From Candidatus Egerieicola pullicola (GTDB lineage Bacteria; Bacillota; Clostridia; Oscillospirales; Ruminococcaceae): a DNA stretch of 8,065 nucleotides. A model generated the notes under the pieces. It saw only the letters and a program-made list of their open reading frames with translations, searched no databases and was not told the DNA's origin. Shown piece by piece: positions 5,442 through 8,065 of this stretch (position 1 is its first letter; the number at the start of each line of letters is the position of its first letter). Both the position numbers and the translations under genes were made by a program. The stretch is from positions 1 through 8,065 of the forward strand of contig DVGY01000150.1 of the NCBI GenBank assembly GCA_018712465.1, in the 5' to 3' direction.

Positions 5442-5691
5442 GCCCTTTTTCGAAAATACGGCGAAATTTTCTTTTTTCCGGGATTTCTTTTGCCCAGATA
5501 GTTGATTTTTGCACTAAATTCAAAACACTACCTTCGTTCGGTCACCTTGTCCGGAAGTTTATTCCCTCTCTTCCACACAGTTTTCTTCCCAGCAAGAAGC
5601 ATATATTTGATCGAATCAATTTCCTATTCCTTCCCCCGCTTTTCAGAAAAGCTTCTTTTTTGAAAATAATTCTTTCCTTTCGGGAAAAATC
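5442..5691. other. Divergent intergenic stretch upstream of gluQ, mostly unassigned
   Basis: This AT-rich, pyrimidine-rich segment lies between the tRNA-Ala promoter (reading left) and the gluQ promoter (reading right). Open frames through it (for example about 5381-5920 on +, 5542-5748 on -) lack good ribosome binding sites, and the + one overlaps gluQ in another frame, so no gene is called. Two small signals are visible: an inverted repeat TTGAT-CGA-ATCAA (5607-5619), a possible operator, and a hairpin plus T-run at 5638-5661. Nothing else is recognised. Confidence 0.6.
5638..5661 (+). terminator. Terminator-like hairpin with no obvious upstream gene
   Basis: GCTTTT (5638-5643) pairs with AAAAGC (5647-5652) around CAG, followed by TTCTTTTTT (5653-5661). 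The stem is AT-rich and weak. It lies upstream of the gluQ -10 box, so it cannot be an attenuator in that mRNA, and no + strand gene precedes it in this gap. It may block stray + transcription, end an unrecognised short RNA, or be chance. Confidence 0.3.
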
Positions 5692-5700
5692 TGTTATAAT
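5692..5700 (+). promoter_or_regulatory. Extended -10 promoter of gluQ
   Basis: TGT followed by a perfect TATAAT (5695-5700) makes an extended -10 element (TGnTATAAT). The -35 region at the right distance (about 5672-5677, CTTTCC) is poor, which fits an extended -10 promoter. Expected start is near 5707, leaving a leader of about 32 bases. Confidence 0.75.
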
Positions 5701-5738
5701 AGCTATGATACTGGTAGACTGGGAGAGGAGCGGTTCGA

Positions 5739-6728
5739 TTGAAGGCAAAGGAAGTTTGCGGACGGTTTGCCCCCTCCCCCAGCGGCAGGATGCACCTGGG
5801 CAATCTCCTTTGCGGGTTGATTGCCTGGCTGAGCGTGCGCAGTCAAAACGGAAAGATGATCCTCCGACAGGAGGACCTAGACGAAATGCGCTGTCCTCGC
5901 AGCTACGCAGAACTGATTGAACAGGACCTGCGCTGGTTCGGTTTGGACTGGGATGAAGGGGGGCTGGCAGGAAGCGGCTCTCACGCCCCCTATCTCCAAA
6001 GCCGCCGCAGTGAAATCTACCAGCAGTATCTGGACAAACTGAATCAAAAAGGACTGCTCTACCCCTGTTTTTGCAGCCGGGCTCAGCTTCACGCCGCCAG
6101 CGCCCCTCATTTGGAGGACGGCCAGGTGCTGTACCCTGGAACCTGCCGCCATTTAACCCCGGAACAGATCGCCCAAAAACGGAAAATCCGCCCCCCTGCC
6201 CTTCGAGTCAAGGTGCCGGATGAGACCGTGACCTTTACCGATCTCCACTACGGATTGGTAGAGCAGAACCTAGCCACTCAGTGTGGGGACTTTATCCTTC
6301 GGCGCAGCGACGGGGTGTTTGCCTATCAGCTGGCGGTGACGGTAGACGATGGACTGATGGGGGTCACCCAAGTCATTCGGGGACGAGATCTCCTTTCCTC
6401 CACCCCCCGGCAGATCTGGCTGCTCCGGGAATTGGGATTTCCGGTGCCGGAGTACGGCCACATTCCTCTATTATTGGACGAAACCGGCAACCGGCTGTCT
6501 AAACGGGACCTGTCCCTGGACCTGGGAGAATTGCGAAAGCGGTTTGGCCGCCCGGAACCCATCCTGGGAAAACTGGCCTACGCCGCCGGACTGCTGGACC
6601 GGCCGGAACCTGCCTCTGCCCGGGAACTGATTCCGGTGTTTTCCTGGGAGAAAATTCCCAAAACTGACCTCTACTGTCCAGAGGGATTGCGGCTGGAAAA
6701 TTCAGGAAATGTTCACTCCTTGCTTTGA
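5739..6728 (+). CDS. gluQ: Glutamyl-Q tRNA(Asp) synthetase
   Basis: Paralogue of the catalytic half of glutamyl-tRNA synthetase, lacking the anticodon-binding domain. It activates glutamate and attaches it to the queuosine base at position 34 of tRNA-Asp. The 329-residue length fits GluQRS (about 300) rather than GltX (about 480). Motifs: FAPSPSGRMHLGN (10-22) with the HIGH equivalent HLGN (19-22); a zinc site made of C110, C112, Y132 and C136 in YPCFC...YPGTC; VIRGRDLLSSTPRQ (212-225); and KMSKS equivalent RLSKRD (252-257). Start is TTG at 5739 with GGAGAGGAG ending at 5730, an 8-base spacing, directly before the conserved N-terminal strand. The C-terminus runs slightly past the usual end. 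It is followed by a membrane-protein gene 72 bases later on the same strand, likely one transcript. It implies that the organism has queuosine-modified tRNA. Confidence 0.93.
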   Translation: MKAKEVCGRFAPSPSGRMHLGNLLCGLIAWLSVRSQNGKMILRQEDLDEMRCPRSYAELIEQDLRWFGLDWDEGGLAGSGSHAPYLQSRRSEIYQQYLDKLNQKGLLYPCFCSRAQLHAASAPHLEDGQVLYPGTCRHLTPEQIAQKRKIRPPALRVKVPDETVTFTDLHYGLVEQNLATQCGDFILRRSDGVFAYQLAVTVDDGLMGVTQVIRGRDLLSSTPRQIWLLRELGFPVPEYGHIPLLLDETGNRLSKRDLSLDLGELRKRFGRPEPILGKLAYAAGLLDRPEPASARELIPVFSWEKIPKTDLYCPEGLRLENSGNVHSLL

Positions 6729-6750
6729 AAAATTTGGTATGGTAACGGTA

Positions 6751-6779
6751 TGGCGGCAGCAAAACCTGGTATGCCGCCA
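6751..6779 (+). promoter_or_regulatory. Perfect hairpin in the leader of the flippase-like gene
   Basis: TGGCGGCA (6751-6758) pairs perfectly with TGCCGCCA (6772-6779), eight mostly G-C pairs, around a 13-base loop. There is no T-run after it, so it is not an intrinsic terminator. It ends a few bases before the ribosome binding site (about 6785-6792) and could stabilise the downstream message or tune translation of the second gene. Its effect is not readable from sequence. Confidence 0.5.
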
Positions 6780-6800
6780 GCCAAAGAAAGGGTTATTACC

Positions 6801-7916
6801 ATGAAAAACAAAAAGGTCAACTATATTATCATCGGGATCTGCTTGGTGATTATGCTGGTTACGCTGTTCCTCACCGACAGCCCGGAGAACCTCTGGAACG
6901 CCCTCTGCACCGCCAATCCCCTGTGGCTGCTCTGCGGCTTAGGCTGTATGCTGGCCTACTGGCTGCTGGAAACCCGGGCTTTGTTTTTGGTCATCGACGG
7001 GCTGCGGAAGGTATCCCACTCCAACGGCAGGCGGCTGAAACCGGGAGAATGTCTGCGGGTGAGCATGGTGGGACAGCTATTTAACTGCATCACTCCCTTC
7101 GCCAGCGGCGGCCAGCCCATGCAGGCCTATATGCTCAGCAAATACGGCCAATCGGTGGGCACTGCGTCCAGCGCCCTGCTGGCCCGGTTTATCGTCTATC
7201 AGTTTGTGTTGACGGTGTATTCGGTGGTGGTGCTGGTGTTTAAGTTCACCTTCTTCTTGGAACAGGTGTCCGGCTTCGTCACCATGATTATCATCGGATT
7301 TGTAATCAACACCTGTGTCATGGCCTTTTTGATTGCCATCGGCTTTTTCCCCAAACCCACCACCAAATTGCTGCTGGCTCTGCCGGGATTGCTCCACAAG
7401 ATGCACCTCTGCCGCCGTCCCGGTAAACTCCACCGCCGGATCACTAAGGAACTGGACAGCTTCTACACCGACTTCCACGCCATCCGCCACAATATGCGGA
7501 TCCTAATCCGTCCCGCAGTGGACAGTGCCATCCAGCTTACCGCCTTCTTTTCCGTAGCCTTTTTCGTCTGCCTGTCCCTGCAAAACAGCCAGGGGGTGGA
7601 TTGGTTCACCATCATCAGTGCGGCAGCCTTTGTGCTGATGTTCTCTTCCTTTATTCCCCTGCCCGGCGGCAGCGGCGGCGCAGAAATCAGCTTCTACGGG
7701 TTGTTCTTCATCTTCTTCCCCGGAGACACCGCCAGCGTGGGCATCGCCCTGCTGTTGTGGCGGTTCTTCACCTTCTATCTTCCCATGATCGTGGGGATGC
7801 TGATGATGTATCTGGATCCCGATTCCAAACAGGCTAAAAAGCACATGGAACAGGTGGAAGAACAGCAGCAGCTCCAAGATGCTTTGGAAGAACAGCAAGA
7901 AGTCAATCAGAAATAA
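6801..7916 (+). CDS. Integral membrane protein, lysylphosphatidylglycerol synthase TM / UPF0104 flippase-like family
   Basis: A 371-residue polytopic inner-membrane protein. Hydrophobic segments lie at about residues 8-24, 39-65, 122-153, 158-183, 241-260, 268-288 and 300-338, suggesting seven to eight helices. The family signatures are FNCITPFASGGQPMQAY (94-110) and PLPGGSGGAEISFY (286-299). These belong to the domain that flips aminoacyl-phosphatidylglycerol in MprF but occurs alone in many proteins; there is no C-terminal aminoacyl-transferase domain here. The loop at 184-240 is basic, and the C-terminus (about 343-371) is a charged, Gln/Glu-rich stretch that could form a short coiled coil. 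Start: ATG at 6801 follows GAAAGGG (6786-6792) at 8 bases and opens with MKNKK before the first helix; an upstream in-frame start near 6750 lacks an SD and overlaps the leader hairpin. Lipid transport is an inference from the family; the substrate is unknown. Confidence 0.88.
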   Translation: MKNKKVNYIIIGICLVIMLVTLFLTDSPENLWNALCTANPLWLLCGLGCMLAYWLLETRALFLVIDGLRKVSHSNGRRLKPGECLRVSMVGQLFNCITPFASGGQPMQAYMLSKYGQSVGTASSALLARFIVYQFVLTVYSVVVLVFKFTFFLEQVSGFVTMIIIGFVINTCVMAFLIAIGFFPKPTTKLLLALPGLLHKMHLCRRPGKLHRRITKELDSFYTDFHAIRHNMRILIRPAVDSAIQLTAFFSVAFFVCLSLQNSQGVDWFTIISAAAFVLMFSSFIPLPGGSGGAEISFYGLFFIFFPGDTASVGIALLLWRFFTFYLPMIVGMLMMYLDPDSKQAKKHMEQVEEQQQLQDALEEQQEVNQK

Positions 7917-7979
7917 GCAAAGCGTCCTTTCCGTATGCGTGATGTCGTTAGGGGACAAAACAACAACCGAATAGGATGC

Positions 7980-8030
7980 AAAAACCAGTCTTCTGACAGA
8001 AATCAGAAGGCTGGTTTTTCTTTTCTTTTT
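7980..8030 (+). terminator. Rho-independent terminator of the gluQ-flippase transcript
   Basis: AAAAACCAG-T-CTTCTGA (7980-7996) pairs with TCAGAAG-G-CTGGTTTTT (8003-8019) around CAGAAA, with one T-G pair in the middle. It is followed by a long T-rich tract (TTTTTCTTTTCTTTTT). It lies about 65 bases after the stop codon at 7914-7916 and is the clear end of the + strand block. Confidence 0.93.
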
Positions 8031-8039
8031 GTATGGAAA

Positions 8040-8060
8040 ACTACCGGCAGAGCCGGTAGT
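8040..8060 (-). terminator. Hairpin, probable terminator for a - strand gene beyond the window
   Basis: A perfect nine-pair stem ACTACCGGC / GCCGGTAGT with a three-base loop. Read on the - strand it is followed by TTTTCC (the stem's final T plus TTT), a short U tract; on + it is followed by AACAA. It therefore suits a transcript arriving from the right, convergent with the flippase-like gene, but the short tract leaves doubt. Confidence 0.55.
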
Positions 8061-8065
8061 AACAA

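Noticed and set aside
5381..5920. 179-codon + strand open frame crossing the gluQ promoter
   Set aside because: It lacks an SD, spans the tRNA-Ala promoter and the gluQ promoter, and overlaps gluQ in another frame.

Overview
The window looks like a chromosomal segment of a Bacillota (Firmicutes) bacterium, most likely a moderately GC-rich member of Clostridia such as an Oscillospiraceae-type organism. This is inferred from strong AGGAG-type ribosome binding sites, TTG and GTG starts, consensus sigma-A-like promoters, a short cytosolic cyclophilin, a panB-panC-panD operon and a UPF0104-type membrane protein. No phage, transposase, CRISPR or plasmid genes are visible. The species is not identified.

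Layout. Positions 1-774 (+) hold the tail of an unidentified gene and a complete cyclophilin-type peptidyl-prolyl isomerase. Positions 775-1331 are a 557-base convergent intergenic region with no credible gene. It is rich in hairpins, has a strong intrinsic terminator (1077-1110), and contains two related structured segments in opposite orientation (about 984-1043 on + and 1138-1213 on -). Positions 1332-4660 (-) form a vitamin B5 operon: a consensus promoter (4632-4660), a hairpin-containing 5' leader, panB, panC and panD (the last two overlapping by 4 bases), then a membrane-anchored alpha/beta hydrolase that appears to ride on the same transcript. Next on the - strand is a small lipoprotein of unknown role (4666-5196), then a tRNA-Ala(GGC) gene with its own consensus promoter and terminator (5234-5441). 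A divergent 380-base gap (5359-5738) leads to two + strand genes: a glutamyl-Q tRNA(Asp) synthetase (gluQ type) and an integral membrane protein of the lysylphosphatidylglycerol synthase transmembrane (flippase-like) family. That block ends at a clear terminator (7980-8030). A last hairpin (8040-8060) probably terminates a gene lying beyond the right edge on the - strand.

How the genes work together. PanB and PanC/PanD supply the two arms of pantothenate synthesis (ketopantoate from ketoisovalerate, beta-alanine from aspartate, and their condensation), which feeds coenzyme A. A nearly continuous hairpin at the very start of the pan transcript, with a bulged AA pair, is a candidate for the described 'pan' cis-regulatory RNA motif. 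GluQ-type enzymes glutamylate the queuosine base of tRNA-Asp, so this genome should also make or salvage queuosine. The remaining genes look like housekeeping or envelope functions. The window is mostly ordinary. The parts most worth a second look are the hairpin-rich intergenic region at 840-1320 and the pan leader.

Several starts were chosen by ribosome-binding-site spacing rather than by longest open frame: hydrolase 2339, panC 3638, lipoprotein 5196 and the flippase-like protein 6801.
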